Below are positions 1 to 8,752 of a stretch of DNA of 64,000 bases, piece by piece. The stretch comes from Xanthomonas codiaei. GTDB taxonomy: Bacteria > Pseudomonadota > Gammaproteobacteria > Xanthomonadales > Xanthomonadaceae. The stretch lies in the NCBI RefSeq assembly GCF_002939785.1, contig NZ_MDEC01000024.1, positions 1-64,000 on the forward strand. Reading direction: 5' to 3'. The stretch's first letter is position 1. Each line of letters begins with the position of its first letter. The translations under genes and the position numbers were made by a program. The notes below the pieces were generated by a model. That model searched no databases and was not told the origin of the DNA. It saw nothing but the letters and a program-made list of their open reading frames with translations.

Positions 1-63
1 GATCTCGTGCCGGGTCTGCTTACGCTTGCCCAAGCCCTCAGCGTCACCGAACGTCAGCTGCAT
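1..63 (-). CDS. IS5-family transposase, N-terminal 21 codons only (runs off window)
   Basis: Reading leftward from the ATG at 61-63, the peptide begins MQLTFGDAEGLGKRK, which I recognise as the start of IS5-group transposases common in Xanthomonas. Only 21 codons lie inside the window, so the DDE catalytic core is not visible. The second repeat copy (start at 168-170) repeats these first codons and then runs into leader sequence, so it is a dead fragment. Confidence 0.65.
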   Translation of the reverse strand, partial: MQLTFGDAEGLGKRKQTRHEI

Positions 64-233
64 GGATGAATCCTCTACATGAGGCGATAGTGTCGCGCAT
101 CTGCGGTGAGTTGATCAGACCTTCCCTTACGCTTGCCCAAGCCCTCAGCGTCACCGAACGTCAGCTGCATGGATGAATCCTCTACATAAGGCGATAGTGT
201 CGCGCATCTGCGGTGAGTTGATCAGACCTTCCC
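1..233 (-). mobile_element. End of an IS5-family insertion sequence, tandemly duplicated
   Basis: Positions 20-126 and 127-233 are a 107-bp direct tandem repeat with one mismatch seen (g at 81, a at 188). On the minus strand each copy holds the 5' end of an IS5-type transposase gene (MQLTFGDAEGLGKRK) and its short leader, so the outer end of the element, reaching to about 233, has been duplicated. The element continues to the left of the window. The ctaa at about 233-236 fits the YTAR target preference of IS5 elements, but the other end is not visible, so the target duplication cannot be confirmed. Confidence 0.7.
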
Positions 234-346
234 TAAGTGCAGCCATTACGCATTCTTTATGCTGCACCCTGAGGCGCGAATAGCCTCTTTATGCCCGCCA
301 GGCCTACCTTGGCACTCCCGCACAGCAGTGCGTTGAGCCAAACACG

Positions 347-775
347 ATGTGTATCCTGATTTTGCGAGGTCCTCAGGCCGATCCGGCGCCGTTGGTGCCG
401 ATGCAGTTGTCCGAGTGTGCCGGGCGCGCGTTGCGCACGCTGGCGTGTGCCGATGTGGATAGCCTGATCGCCGAATTGCACGCAGCCGGTGGCGATGCCG
501 AGGTGGAGCTGGTGCTGCTGGATTCGGGCGATCTGCCGTTGTCCGAGCGCAGCTGCGCCCGGGCCTTGCGTGCGGCGGTGGATGCGTTGCCCACGCCGTA
601 TATCGAGCTGCATGCCGATGCGGCGCAGGAGTTGGAGCCGTGGCTGCATCCGCAGCATGCGCCGTTGGCGGTGGTGATTGCCCCGCATGATGCGCCGCGT
701 GCGTATGCGATGTCGCTGGGGATCGCGGCGCGCTGTCTGCCGTCGCTGCACGCGCCGTTGCGCGTTGCCGCCTGA
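347..775 (+). CDS. Divergent type II 3-dehydroquinate dehydratase-like protein (copy 1)
   Basis: 142 residues, the usual length of type II dehydroquinases (about 145-150). The layout follows that family: an N-terminal strand ending in a G-P turn (ILILRGPQ), a central segment in the place of the NPG(A/G) loop (LVLLDSGD), P-x-I-E-x-H (TPYIELH, where AroQ has the substrate-binding P-x-I-E-V-H), and a C-terminal alanine-rich helix. The N-x-N-x-L-G segment with the catalytic tyrosine loop is not recognisable, so dehydroquinase activity is doubtful. It lies 10 bp upstream of a homologous gene and probably forms a three-gene operon with it. Function unknown. The family assignment rests on pattern comparison by eye. 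Confidence 0.6.
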   Translation: MCILILRGPQADPAPLVPMQLSECAGRALRTLACADVDSLIAELHAAGGDAEVELVLLDSGDLPLSERSCARALRAAVDALPTPYIELHADAAQELEPWLHPQHAPLAVVIAPHDAPRAYAMSLGIAARCLPSLHAPLRVAA

Positions 776-785
776 GGAGACCGTA

Positions 786-1235
786 ATGTCGATCATGATC
801 GTGCGTGGGCCGGAGGCATCGCTGCCGTTGGTACGTGGGCCGCAGCCGTTGCCGCGGGCGGTGATCCGCCAGCTGGTGCAATGCGCCGGCGACGCAGGCA
901 AGACGGTGGCGCTGCGGGCCTGTGGCTCGGAGCAGGAATTGCTGGATGCCTTGCGCGTGGCCGGTCAGGCGCGGATGGAGATCGCGTTGATCGATCCCGG
1001 CAGCTGCGTGGACAGCCCGCGCCTGCACCGGATCCTGGGCGCGCTGACGTACCCGTTCGTGGAAGCCCACGACGACAGCGTGGACCGGCCGGAGCGCTGC
1101 CTGCCGGATGGCTTTACGCAGCGGGTGGCCACGGTGCGCGGCTATTGCGCGCAGAGCTATCTGCTCGGGTTGGAGATTGCGTTGGAACATCTGGGCTGCA
1201 CGGAGATCCAGGGCGATGTCCACGTCGGTACCTGA
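786..1235 (+). CDS. Divergent type II 3-dehydroquinate dehydratase-like protein (copy 2)
   Basis: 149 residues from the ATG at 786, preceded by gaggag at 774-779. It parallels the gene before it: MSIMIVRGPE at the N terminus, IALIDPGSCVDSPRLHRIL in place of the INPGAYTHTS loop, PFVEAHDDSVDRPE in place of P-x-I-E-V-H-x-S-N-x-x-x-R-E, and RGYCAQSYLLGLEIAL in place of the G-x-G-x-x-G-Y-x-L-A-L helix. This second copy is closer to true AroQ than the first and keeps the His of the E-V-H motif, but the N-terminal catalytic Tyr segment is not preserved. A catalytically altered or binding-only role is an inference. Confidence 0.65.
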   Translation: MSIMIVRGPEASLPLVRGPQPLPRAVIRQLVQCAGDAGKTVALRACGSEQELLDALRVAGQARMEIALIDPGSCVDSPRLHRILGALTYPFVEAHDDSVDRPERCLPDGFTQRVATVRGYCAQSYLLGLEIALEHLGCTEIQGDVHVGT

Positions 1236-1443
1236 GCCACGCCAGCTGCATTACTTCGCCGACTACGAGGGGTACTGCGATGGTCGGCCGGTGCTGTGGG
1301 GGCAGCTGGCCCACAGCGTGGAGGTGCCCGCCGATGGCGAGCTGGATGCGGCGGGCCTGGTCTGCGCCTTGCGCCGCCGCGCGGCCGAGGCGCATGGACT
1401 GGAAGCCGGGCAGATCCGCTTGTGCCAGGTCACGCGTCTGTAG
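1216..1443 (+). CDS. Hypothetical 75-residue protein, coupled to the dehydroquinase-like pair
   Basis: Starts at the ATG at 1216 and overlaps the end of the upstream gene by 20 bp in another frame, which suggests translational coupling. The protein is soluble-looking, with no signal peptide or membrane segment. It has an aromatic N-terminal half (HYFADYEGYCDG) and an alanine/arginine-rich helix followed by IRLCQVTRL. I do not recognise the family. The overlap and conserved orientation argue that it works with the two upstream proteins. Confidence 0.5.
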   Translation: MSTSVPEPRQLHYFADYEGYCDGRPVLWGQLAHSVEVPADGELDAAGLVCALRRRAAEAHGLEAGQIRLCQVTRL

Positions 1444-1605
1444 CGTCTTCCATCGAACAGCGTCAGGGGCACAGGCGACGACGCGCGATGCAGCGTGGAT
1501 GCCCAAGGGGTCTGGCCGCGGCAGACACAACGACGCCACCCGAAGGTGGCGCCGTTGTACCGGAATGACTGCACGTCGTTGCATGCAGATCACCTGTGTT
1601 GACGC

Positions 1606-3345
1606 TTACTTGGCCGCGCCGCCATCCGGCACGAACTTGATCAACTGGTTGCCGGTGGCGGCGGTGCCGAAATTGAAGCGGCCGTAGCCGGCACCCCAGT
1701 ACAGCGCACCGTTGGAAATGGCCGGCGAGCTGATCACCGAGCCGGAGGCGTCGTAGTTCCACAGCGTCGCGCCGGTGTCGGTATCCAGCGCCACCATATT
1801 GCCGGCCATCGAGCCGGCGAACAGCAGGTTGGGCGAGGTCGTCAGCGAGCCCTGGCCACCGGCCGGCACGGTCGGATTCACGCGGTTGATGCCGGGCACC
1901 TTGACCTGCCACTTGATCCTGCCGGTGGCCGCGTCCAGCGCCGCCCACGAGCCGCCATTGTGGCTCTGGGTATTGGCAGGCCCCAACGTGTAGGTGGCAT
2001 TGGAGCTGTTGTTGATGGCCACATAGACCTGCGACTTGTACGGGTCGAACGCGGTGCCCCATTCCACGCCACCGGTGGTGCCGCCCGGGCCGACCTGGGT
2101 CGACCACACCTTGGCGCCGGTCTTGGCGTCGAAGGCCCAGTAGATGCCGCTCTTCTGGCCGGCTCCGACCAGTTGCTGTAGCTTGCCGTTGCGCGGCACC
2201 GCGAACAGCTGCACGCCGGCGCCGCCAAAGTCGTAATCCGGACCGGTCAGGTTGCTCGCCTGCGTATTCGGGCACAGGCCATTGGTGGGCGCCACGATGC
2301 AGGAAAGGTTCCAGGCGTCATAGCCCTGCGCGCGGTTGGCCCAGACCAGCTTGCCGGTGTCCAGGTTCAGCGAAATCACCGAATCGACGTAGTTGTCCGG
2401 CGCCATGCAGTTCAGCTCATCCTGCACGGTCAGTTCGCTGCCCCGGTAGGAGCGCGCATTGGAGACGCAGTTACCCACGCTCTGCGGAATGTTGTAGTTG
2501 TTGCCGGTGCCGAAATACAGGCGGCGGCTGATCGGGTCGATCGCCACCTGGCCCCACACCGATGCACCGGTATAGCCCTCGGGCACGTTGTAGAACTGCC
2601 ACAGCTTCTCGCCGGTGTTCAGGTCCACTGCCACCACGCTGCCGCGGAAGCTGAAGGTGTGGTTGGCGTCCAGGTTGCCCCAGTCGCCGGAGGAGATGCC
2701 GACATAGATGCGATTGCCGTAGATGACCGGCGAGGAGGTGATGCGCGCCTGCGTATTGGCTTCCACCGTGCTCTTCCACAGCAGCTTGCCGGTCTTCTTG
2801 TCGATGGCCAGCAGGGTACCGGATGCCTGATCGCCAACAATGATGCTCCTGGCGCTGATCGCCGGCGTGTTGCGCGTGACCGAATTGGCATTGCCGGTGT
2901 AATCGGACAGTTTGGCCTGCCAGTTCGGCTTGCCGGTCTGGCTGTCCACGCTGTACAGCGTACCGCCCCAGTCGGGCACGTACAGCGTGCCGCCCTCGAT
3001 ACTGGGGGTGGCCGAGATGTCGCCGGTGGTGGTCAGGGTCCAGGCCGGCTTGAGCGTCCTGACGGTGCTGCGGTTGATCTTCCACTCGCCCGGGGCGAAG
3101 CGCGAATTGAAGTAGCCGCCACCGGCCGTGGGCCAGTTGCTCGGGCTGGCGAACGGAAGCTCTTTGCCGAAGCTGTGCCAGACCTGGCCGGAGCGCGCAA
3201 ACGCCTGTGCGTCCAGGGACGACACTGGTTGCTGGGAGGGTGCGGCGGTCGTGGCGCCAGACTGGGCAAAGGCCACTGCGCTGGCCAGCAGGCAGGGAAT
3301 GAGCGTCAAACTGCGGAACCGCAAACGGCGATTGGAGTTGGTCAT
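1606..3345 (-). CDS. Periplasmic PQQ-type beta-propeller dehydrogenase-like protein (polyvinyl-alcohol dehydrogenase type)
   Basis: 579 residues from the ATG at 3345, chosen because it places a signal peptide (basic MTNSNRRLRFR, hydrophobic core, AFAQ cleavage site) at the N terminus. The body is a series of propeller blades recognisable by tryptophan-docking repeats: A-x-D-x-x-T-G-x-x-x-W (VDSQTGKPNWQ, IDKKTGKLLW, VDLNTGEKLWQ, LNLDTGKLVW, FDAKTGAKVW, LDAATGRIKWQ, LDTDTGATLW). No CxxCH haem-binding motif is present, so it is not a quinohaemoprotein. Two cysteine pairs (in GNCVSN/LNCMAP and LSCIVAP/GLCPN) may form disulfides. The likely role is periplasmic oxidation of an alcohol or sugar; the substrate is unknown. 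It lies convergent with the dehydroquinase-like operon. Confidence 0.75.
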   Translation of the reverse strand: MTNSNRRLRFRSLTLIPCLLASAVAFAQSGATTAAPSQQPVSSLDAQAFARSGQVWHSFGKELPFASPSNWPTAGGGYFNSRFAPGEWKINRSTVRTLKPAWTLTTTGDISATPSIEGGTLYVPDWGGTLYSVDSQTGKPNWQAKLSDYTGNANSVTRNTPAISARSIIVGDQASGTLLAIDKKTGKLLWKSTVEANTQARITSSPVIYGNRIYVGISSGDWGNLDANHTFSFRGSVVAVDLNTGEKLWQFYNVPEGYTGASVWGQVAIDPISRRLYFGTGNNYNIPQSVGNCVSNARSYRGSELTVQDELNCMAPDNYVDSVISLNLDTGKLVWANRAQGYDAWNLSCIVAPTNGLCPNTQASNLTGPDYDFGGAGVQLFAVPRNGKLQQLVGAGQKSGIYWAFDAKTGAKVWSTQVGPGGTTGGVEWGTAFDPYKSQVYVAINNSSNATYTLGPANTQSHNGGSWAALDAATGRIKWQVKVPGINRVNPTVPAGGQGSLTTSPNLLFAGSMAGNMVALDTDTGATLWNYDASGSVISSPAISNGALYWGAGYGRFNFGTAATGNQLIKFVPDGGAAK

Positions 3346-3878
3346 CACGGCGTATCCATTGGTGGTGAGGAAGCGCTGGATCCCCCCGGATCTGCGTAGC
3401 GAAGATCGCCGATCACGGCGTCCCTGCAACACCGGCGCGACCCTGCATTCACTCAACGGTCGGGTCTGCCTGGATCTGGTATGACCAAGTCGAAAAATTT
3501 GCGTTCAGCGTGTGCGTTAATCGCGCAATTAGTGATGATGCATCACTATTTTCCGTGTCTGCGATAGAAAAAATCATTCAGGACGACAAGGTTGAATTCG
3601 CACGCAAATCATAGGTTTGCAAAAAGTAACCAGGACATCTTGCGCCACCTCGTAGCGCGGTTGGCGGGCTGCCGATGGCCGCGCCTGTACGTGACGTGGA
3701 GCATGCAGCGTAAGGCACGACGGTCGGAAGCCCTTGACCCTGGCGCGCACGCGTCCGGTGCCGGATGCGTGCATGGCGGGCTCGCGCCGGCATTGCGGTC
3801 TCGCGAGCCGGCGGCTTGACGCCAAGCAACGTGCGCCTGCCGCTACCATGTCGGCGTCTGATCGCGCACGGAGCCCGC
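3346..3878. other. 533-bp intergenic region with no recognised gene
   Basis: It must carry the promoters of the minus-strand propeller gene and the plus-strand DUF2007 gene. Bases around 3490-3560 are AT-richer than the surroundings, which suits a promoter. I saw no convincing open frame, REP hairpin or RNA. Confidence 0.5.
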
Positions 3879-4226
3879 ATGTCGACATGGCTGACGCTGG
3901 TGTCCTACGACAATGCCCTGCAGGCAAGACTGGTGGCCGGGCGTCTGCAGGCCGAAGGCATCGCGGTGTATCTGGCCGACGAACAGCAATGTCTTGCGCA
4001 GTGGTATCTATGCCAGGCGCTGGGCGGGATCAAGCTTCGCGTGGAGGCAACGCAATGGGCGCAGGCTCGCGCCGTGCTGGCCGACCTGGAAGCCGGCGCA
4101 CATGCTTTGCCCGAGGGCGCCGACGAGGCGCCGTTGCCGCACTCGCGACACGACACGTTATCGGCGCGTCTTGCATTACTGGTGTTGAGCGTCCTGGCGA
4201 TTCCGCTGCCATGGCGGCGTCGCTAG
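3879..4226 (+). CDS. DUF2007-type putative signal-transducing protein
   Basis: 115 residues from the ATG at 3879. The first 70 residues fit the DUF2007 fold: a leading strand, D-N-A-L-Q-A-R-L-V-A-G-R-L-Q-A-E-G-I helix-turn, then AVYLADEQQ and a G-G-I-K-L-R-V strand. This PII-like domain is often found with or without a zinc ribbon. Here the C terminus is instead a single hydrophobic segment (LALLVLSVLAIPL) followed by WRRR, so the protein is probably tail-anchored in the inner membrane. Its partner is unknown. It converges on the gluconokinase gene with 11 bp between them. Confidence 0.7.
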   Translation: MSTWLTLVSYDNALQARLVAGRLQAEGIAVYLADEQQCLAQWYLCQALGGIKLRVEATQWAQARAVLADLEAGAHALPEGADEAPLPHSRHDTLSARLALLVLSVLAIPLPWRRR

Positions 4227-4237
4227 GGCGCGCTACC

Positions 4238-4810
4238 CTATGCGTTGGTGCTGGCGTTGGCTGCTGCCGTGTCGATCAGCGCCAGTTGCGCGATCGCATC
4301 GCGCACCACCTCCGGCACGCTGGCGTCCACGTCCACCGACACCACGTCTGCTTCGTCCAACGGCAATTCCAGCGTCTGCAGCTGGCTGTCGAGCAGGCTC
4401 GGGGGCATGAAGTGGCCGGCACGCGCACCCAGGCGCGCGGCGATCACGTGCGGCGCGGCATGCAGGAACACGAAGCGCATCGGCACGCCGCTGCCGCGCA
4501 GCAATTGGCGATGGGTGCGGCGCAATCCGGAGAACGCCAGCACCACCGATTGGCCGGCCTGCACGCACTCGCGCAGGGTGGCCGACAGCAGTTCCACCCA
4601 CGGCAGGCGCATGGCGTCGGTGAGCGGTTGGCCGGCGGCCATCTGCGCGCGCGCAGCCACGCTGTGATAGTCGTCGGCATCCAGGAAACGGAAGCCGTAA
4701 TGCGCGGCCAGTGCCTGCGCGATGGTGGTCTTGCCACTGCCCGACACGCCCATCACGACGATGGCCAGGGGCGAAGCGGACGCGGGCGCGGCAGGTGCGG
4801 CGATGTCCAT
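4238..4810 (-). CDS. gntK: Gluconokinase
   Basis: 190 residues from the ATG at 4810; an in-frame GTG directly before it (4813) would add one residue. Phosphorylates D-gluconate to 6-phosphogluconate with ATP, feeding the Entner-Doudoroff and pentose phosphate routes. The P-loop GVSGSGKTT lies near residues 21-29, followed by the family motifs FLDADDYHS and GQPLTDAMRLPW (family D-D-R-x-P-W), SGLRRTHRQLLRG, and HFMPPSLLDSQLQTLE. All are typical of the bacterial GntK family. It is divergent from the sugar symporter and phosphorylase genes, and gluconate is the expected product of that phosphorylase. Confidence 0.93.
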   Translation of the reverse strand: MDIAAPAAPASASPLAIVVMGVSGSGKTTIAQALAAHYGFRFLDADDYHSVAARAQMAAGQPLTDAMRLPWVELLSATLRECVQAGQSVVLAFSGLRRTHRQLLRGSGVPMRFVFLHAAPHVIAARLGARAGHFMPPSLLDSQLQTLELPLDEADVVSVDVDASVPEVVRDAIAQLALIDTAAANASTNA

Positions 4811-4967
4811 CACGTCAGGTTATATCTCCGGATCGATTCGGCATTTGAGCGGATTTCACGTTGGCGCCAGCCGATGCGTGGTGTAGCGTCGGCGCTCCTT
4901 GCCAGGTGAGCGGGCGCCCAGCGTAACGGCGTGACCGGCCGGGTACAACGCATCCGAAGGTCACCCG

Positions 4968-6350
4968 ATGACGTCAACACCCGCATCGTCCCCTGCCTCG
5001 GCGCGCCTGCGCTGGCGCGAAAAGCTGGGCTACGGCGCCGGCGATCTGGGCCTGAATCTGTACTGGGCCAACATCTCCGCGTTCCTGCTGATCTTCTACA
5101 CCGACACCATGCACCTGCCGGCCGCGGCCGTGGGCACGATGATCCTGCTCACCAAGATCGCCGATGCGATCGCCGACCCGGCGATGGGGGCGATCGCCGA
5201 CCGTACGCGCAGCCGCTGGGGTAAGTTCCGCCCGTATCTGCTGTGGGGCGCGGTGCCGATGGCGGTGACCGGCGTGCTGGCCTACACCACCCCGGACCTG
5301 GATCAGAACGGGCGCATGTGGTGGGCCACGATCAGCTTCCTGGTGATGATGCTGGCCTACACCGTGGTGAGCATTCCGTACTCGGCGCTCTCGGGCGTGA
5401 TCACCGCCGACAGCAAGCAGCGCACCGGCCTGATCAGTCTGCGTTTCATCGGTGCGTTTGCAGGCACCACGCTGGTCAACTATTTCACGATGGATCTGGT
5501 GCGCTGGTTCGGCGGCGGCAACGATGCGCAGGGCTGGCAGCGCACGATGATGCTGTATGGCGCGGTGGCGGTGATGTTGTTCGTCGGCGTGGCCTTGACC
5601 ACGCGCGAGCGCGTGCAGCCGCCGCCGCAACAACGCACGCCGATCGGGCGCGACATCGCCGACCTGCTGCAGAACAAGCCCTGGTGCGTGCTGTTCGTGC
5701 TGTCGTTGAGCATCATGATCACCATTACCATGCGCGGCGGTGCGGGCGTGTATTACCTCAAGTATTACGTGCAACGGCCGGATCTGGTCGGCGCGTTCCT
5801 GGGCTGCTATTCGGTGGCACTGGGCGTAGGTGCGGCGATCACCCCGCTGCTGACGCGGCACTGGGACAAGCGCCAGCTGATGTGCGGGCTGATGGCGATC
5901 GTTGGCCTGTTGAGTTGTGCGATGTTCTTCGTACCTGCCGATGCGGTGTGGGCCATCTTTGGGTTGAACATCCTGATCGGCCTCGCGCTGGGGCCGAAAT
6001 CGCCGCTGGCGTTTTCGATGTATGCCGACAGCGCCGATTACACCGAATGGCGCACCGGCCGGCGCGCCACCGCGATGACGTTCGCGGCGGCCACGTTCTC
6101 GCAGAAGCTTGGCGGCGCGCTCGCCTCGGCCGGCATCGCCTGGGTGCTGGCCGGCATGGGCTATGTCGCCAACAGTGCGCAGTCCACTGCTTCGTTGACC
6201 GGCATCGTGCTGCTATTGACGGTGATCCCGGGCGCGGTTGCGCTGCTGGCGGCATGGACGATGCGTTTCTATCCGCTGGACGACGGCTTGCTACGCCGTA
6301 TCCAGCACGAACTGGCCGCGCGCAAGCGCGACGAACAGGAGCACCTCTGA
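4968..6350 (+). CDS. GPH-family sugar:cation symporter (MelB-like MFS transporter), probable cellobionate importer
   Basis: 460 residues with about twelve hydrophobic segments. The N-terminal region [13 protein letters not shown], and [24 protein letters not shown] after the second helix, are signatures of the glycoside-pentoside-hexuronide symporters, with the DPxxG and R-x-G-x-F/Y-R-P loop. A later [10 protein letters not shown] motif precedes the C-terminal helices. It overlaps nothing but stops 2 bp before the GH94 start, so the two genes are one transcription unit. The substrate is inferred from that neighbour. The 157-bp gap to gntK must contain divergent promoters. Confidence 0.85.
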   Translation: MTSTPASSPASARLRWREKLGYGAGDLGLNLYWANISAFLLIFYTDTMHLPAAAVGTMILLTKIADAIADPAMGAIADRTRSRWGKFRPYLLWGAVPMAVTGVLAYTTPDLDQNGRMWWATISFLVMMLAYTVVSIPYSALSGVITADSKQRTGLISLRFIGAFAGTTLVNYFTMDLVRWFGGGNDAQGWQRTMMLYGAVAVMLFVGVALTTRERVQPPPQQRTPIGRDIADLLQNKPWCVLFVLSLSIMITITMRGGAGVYYLKYYVQRPDLVGAFLGCYSVALGVGAAITPLLTRHWDKRQLMCGLMAIVGLLSCAMFFVPADAVWAIFGLNILIGLALGPKSPLAFSMYADSADYTEWRTGRRATAMTFAAATFSQKLGGALASAGIAWVLAGMGYVANSAQSTASLTGIVLLLTVIPGAVALLAAWTMRFYPLDDGLLRRIQHELAARKRDEQEHL

Positions 6351-6352
6351 CC

Positions 6353-8752
6353 GTGTCTGCAACGCCTCTTGCTGCTTCCGACGATCTGTCCACCTTGCTG
6401 GCGCCCAGCGCCGATGGTGCGCGCTACGCGCTCTACAGCCCCACCGCCATGCCCAACGCCGGCGGGTTCCTGTGGAACCGTCGCATGATGCTGCAGCTCA
6501 CTTGCCGCGGCTACGCCACCGGCCAGTTCATGCAGCCGGAGCCATCCAAGTACGCGCACGCGCCGATGCTGGAAGCGCGCAATTTCATGATGCCGGAGCA
6601 GCCGTACTACGCGCATCATCCCGGGCGTTTTTTCTATCTGAAGGACGAAGACAGCGGGGCCTTGTATTCGGTGCCGCACGAGCCGGTGCGTGCGCCGCCG
6701 CAGGCCTTCGAATTCTCCGCCGGCAAGCACGATGTGCGGTGGCGGGTACGTCACGACGATATCGTGGTGGAGCTGTGCGTGGCCCTGCCCACCGACGATG
6801 CGGTGGAGCTGTGGGAATGCCGCGTGCACAACCAGTCCGGGCGGGCGCGCCGGCTCAGCCTGTATGCGTACTTCCCGATCGGCTACATGTCGTGGATGCA
6901 TCAGGCCGGCGGCTACGAGCCGGCGCTGGGCGGCATCGTCTGCCGCAGCGTGGCGCCGTACCAGAAAATCGACGACTACTTCCGCCAGCGCGATTTCAAG
7001 GACTGCACCTTCCTGCTGCACGAGCAGCCACCGGTGGCCTGGGAGGCGCAGCAGCTGGCCTTCGAAGGCGAGGGCGGGCTGCATGCGCCATCGGCGATCC
7101 AGGCCGAGCAGTTGGGCAATCACGAAGCGTATTACGAAACCCCGGCCGCCGCGCTGCAGTATCGCCTCGCCCTGGAAGCGGATGCCGCCAGCGTGTACCG
7201 CTTCGCGTTCGGGCCGGCCAAGGATGATGCGGAGATCGCCGCGCTGCGCGCGCGCTATCTCTCGCAGGACGGCTTCGCTGCGGCCGCGCGCGACTATGCG
7301 CAATACCTGCAGGGCGGGCGCGGCTGCATCCAGATCGCCACGCCGGATCCGGCGCTGGACAACCTGGTCAACCACTGGTTGCCGCGACAGGTGTTCTACC
7401 ACGGCGACGTCAATCGCCTGACCACCGATCCGCAGACCCGCAACTATCTGCAGGACCACATGGGCATGGCGTATCTGCAGCCGGCCACCGCGCGCGCGGC
7501 GCTGCTGCATGCGCTGTCGCAGCAGGAGCCCAGCGGCGCGATGCCGGACGGCATCCTGCTGGTGGAAGGCGCCGAGCTGAAATACATCAACCAGGTGCCG
7601 CATACCGACCATTGCGTGTGGTTGCCGATGTTCCTGAGCGCGTACCTGGCCGAAACCGGCGATGCCAGCATCCTGGACGCGATCGTGCAGACCCATGACG
7701 GGCAGCGGCTGAGCGTGGCCGAGCGGCTGGATGCGGCGATGCAGTGGCTGCTGGATGCACGCGACGCGCGCGGCCTGAGCTTCATCGCGCAAGGCGACTG
7801 GAACGACCCGATGAACATGGTCGGCTGGCGCGGCAAGGGCGTGTCCGGCTGGCTCACCGTGGCCACCGCGTACGCATTGCGGCTGTGGTCCGACATCTGT
7901 GCTGCGCACGGCCGCAGCGCGCAGGCACAGACCTTCGGCGAAGCGGTCGGCACCGTCAACGCCGATGCCAACCGCGAGCTGTGGGACGGCAACTGGTATG
8001 CGCGCGGCATCACCGACGACGGCGTGCGGTTCGGTATCGCCGATGATGTGGAGGGACGCATCTACCTCAATCCGCAGAGCTTCGCGTTGCTAGCCGGCAC
8101 TGCCGATGCGCAGCAACGTGCAGCGCTGCTGAAGGCGGTGCGCGAGCAGCTGCACACGCCGTACGGCCCGGTGATGCTGGCGCCGGCGTATACGCATATG
8201 CGCGACGACGTGGGCCGGTTGACCCAGAAGTGGCCGGGCGCGGCGGAGAACGGCGCGGTGTACAACCACGCGGCCGCGTTCTATCTGTACAGCCTGTACC
8301 AGATCGGCGAGTCCGATCGCGCCTGGGAGATCCTGCGCGCGTTGCTGCCTGGTCCGACGCGGGAGGACGTTCTGCAGCGCGGCCACCTGCCGGTGTCGCT
8401 GCCCAACTATTACCGCGGTGCCTGGCATCAGTACCCGCGCACGGCTGGGCGTTCGAGCCAGCTGTTCAACACCGGCACCGTGGCCTGGGTATATCGCTGC
8501 GTGCTGGAGGGTTTGTTTGGCCTGGTCGGCGAGGGCGATGCACTGGCGATCCGCCCGCAGCTGCCTTCGCACTGGCCACAGGCGCAGGTGACGCGCCAGT
8601 TCCGCGGCGCGCAGTTCGAGGTGCAACTGCAGCGCGAAGCCGGGCGCGTGGCGATGGAGGTGCTGGTGGACGGCGTGGTCAGCGCGGACCAGCGCGTGCA
8701 CGCGGTGACTGCTGGCCGGGTGTATCGGGTGCAGGTGCGCCTGCCGGGCTGA
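6353..8752 (+). CDS. GH94 phosphorylase, probable cellobionic acid phosphorylase
   Basis: 799 residues from a GTG at 6353, two bases after the symporter stop. GH94 enzymes cleave beta-glucosides with inorganic phosphate. The N-terminal beta-sandwich opens with [18 protein letters not shown], and the (alpha/alpha)6 barrel carries the GDWND box at 481-485, where the family general acid lies, followed by [11 protein letters not shown]. The sequence style matches the cellobionate branch described from Xanthomonas campestris and Neurospora (product alpha-glucose 1-phosphate plus gluconate) rather than cellobiose or chitobiose phosphorylase. The adjacent gluconokinase and GPH symporter support this. 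It is likely cytoplasmic, with no signal peptide. The last 34 codons are part of a tandemly amplified repeat. Confidence 0.82.
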   Translation: MSATPLAASDDLSTLLAPSADGARYALYSPTAMPNAGGFLWNRRMMLQLTCRGYATGQFMQPEPSKYAHAPMLEARNFMMPEQPYYAHHPGRFFYLKDEDSGALYSVPHEPVRAPPQAFEFSAGKHDVRWRVRHDDIVVELCVALPTDDAVELWECRVHNQSGRARRLSLYAYFPIGYMSWMHQAGGYEPALGGIVCRSVAPYQKIDDYFRQRDFKDCTFLLHEQPPVAWEAQQLAFEGEGGLHAPSAIQAEQLGNHEAYYETPAAALQYRLALEADAASVYRFAFGPAKDDAEIAALRARYLSQDGFAAAARDYAQYLQGGRGCIQIATPDPALDNLVNHWLPRQVFYHGDVNRLTTDPQTRNYLQDHMGMAYLQPATARAALLHALSQQEPSGAMPDGILLVEGAELKYINQVPHTDHCVWLPMFLSAYLAETGDASILDAIVQTHDGQRLSVAERLDAAMQWLLDARDARGLSFIAQGDWNDPMNMVGWRGKGVSGWLTVATAYALRLWSDICAAHGRSAQAQTFGEAVGTVNADANRELWDGNWYARGITDDGVRFGIADDVEGRIYLNPQSFALLAGTADAQQRAALLKAVREQLHTPYGPVMLAPAYTHMRDDVGRLTQKWPGAAENGAVYNHAAAFYLYSLYQIGESDRAWEILRALLPGPTREDVLQRGHLPVSLPNYYRGAWHQYPRTAGRSSQLFNTGTVAWVYRCVLEGLFGLVGEGDALAIRPQLPSHWPQAQVTRQFRGAQFEVQLQREAGRVAMEVLVDGVVSADQRVHAVTAGRVYRVQVRLPG

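Noticed and set aside
246-1223. Minus-strand 325-codon frame
   Set aside because: Arg/His/Ala-rich composition typical of antisense frames in high-GC DNA; the plus-strand genes have recognisable fold motifs.
5243-6352. Long frame extending the GH94 protein upstream
   Set aside because: It is a shadow of the symporter gene in another frame; the GH94 domain starts at the GTG at 6353.
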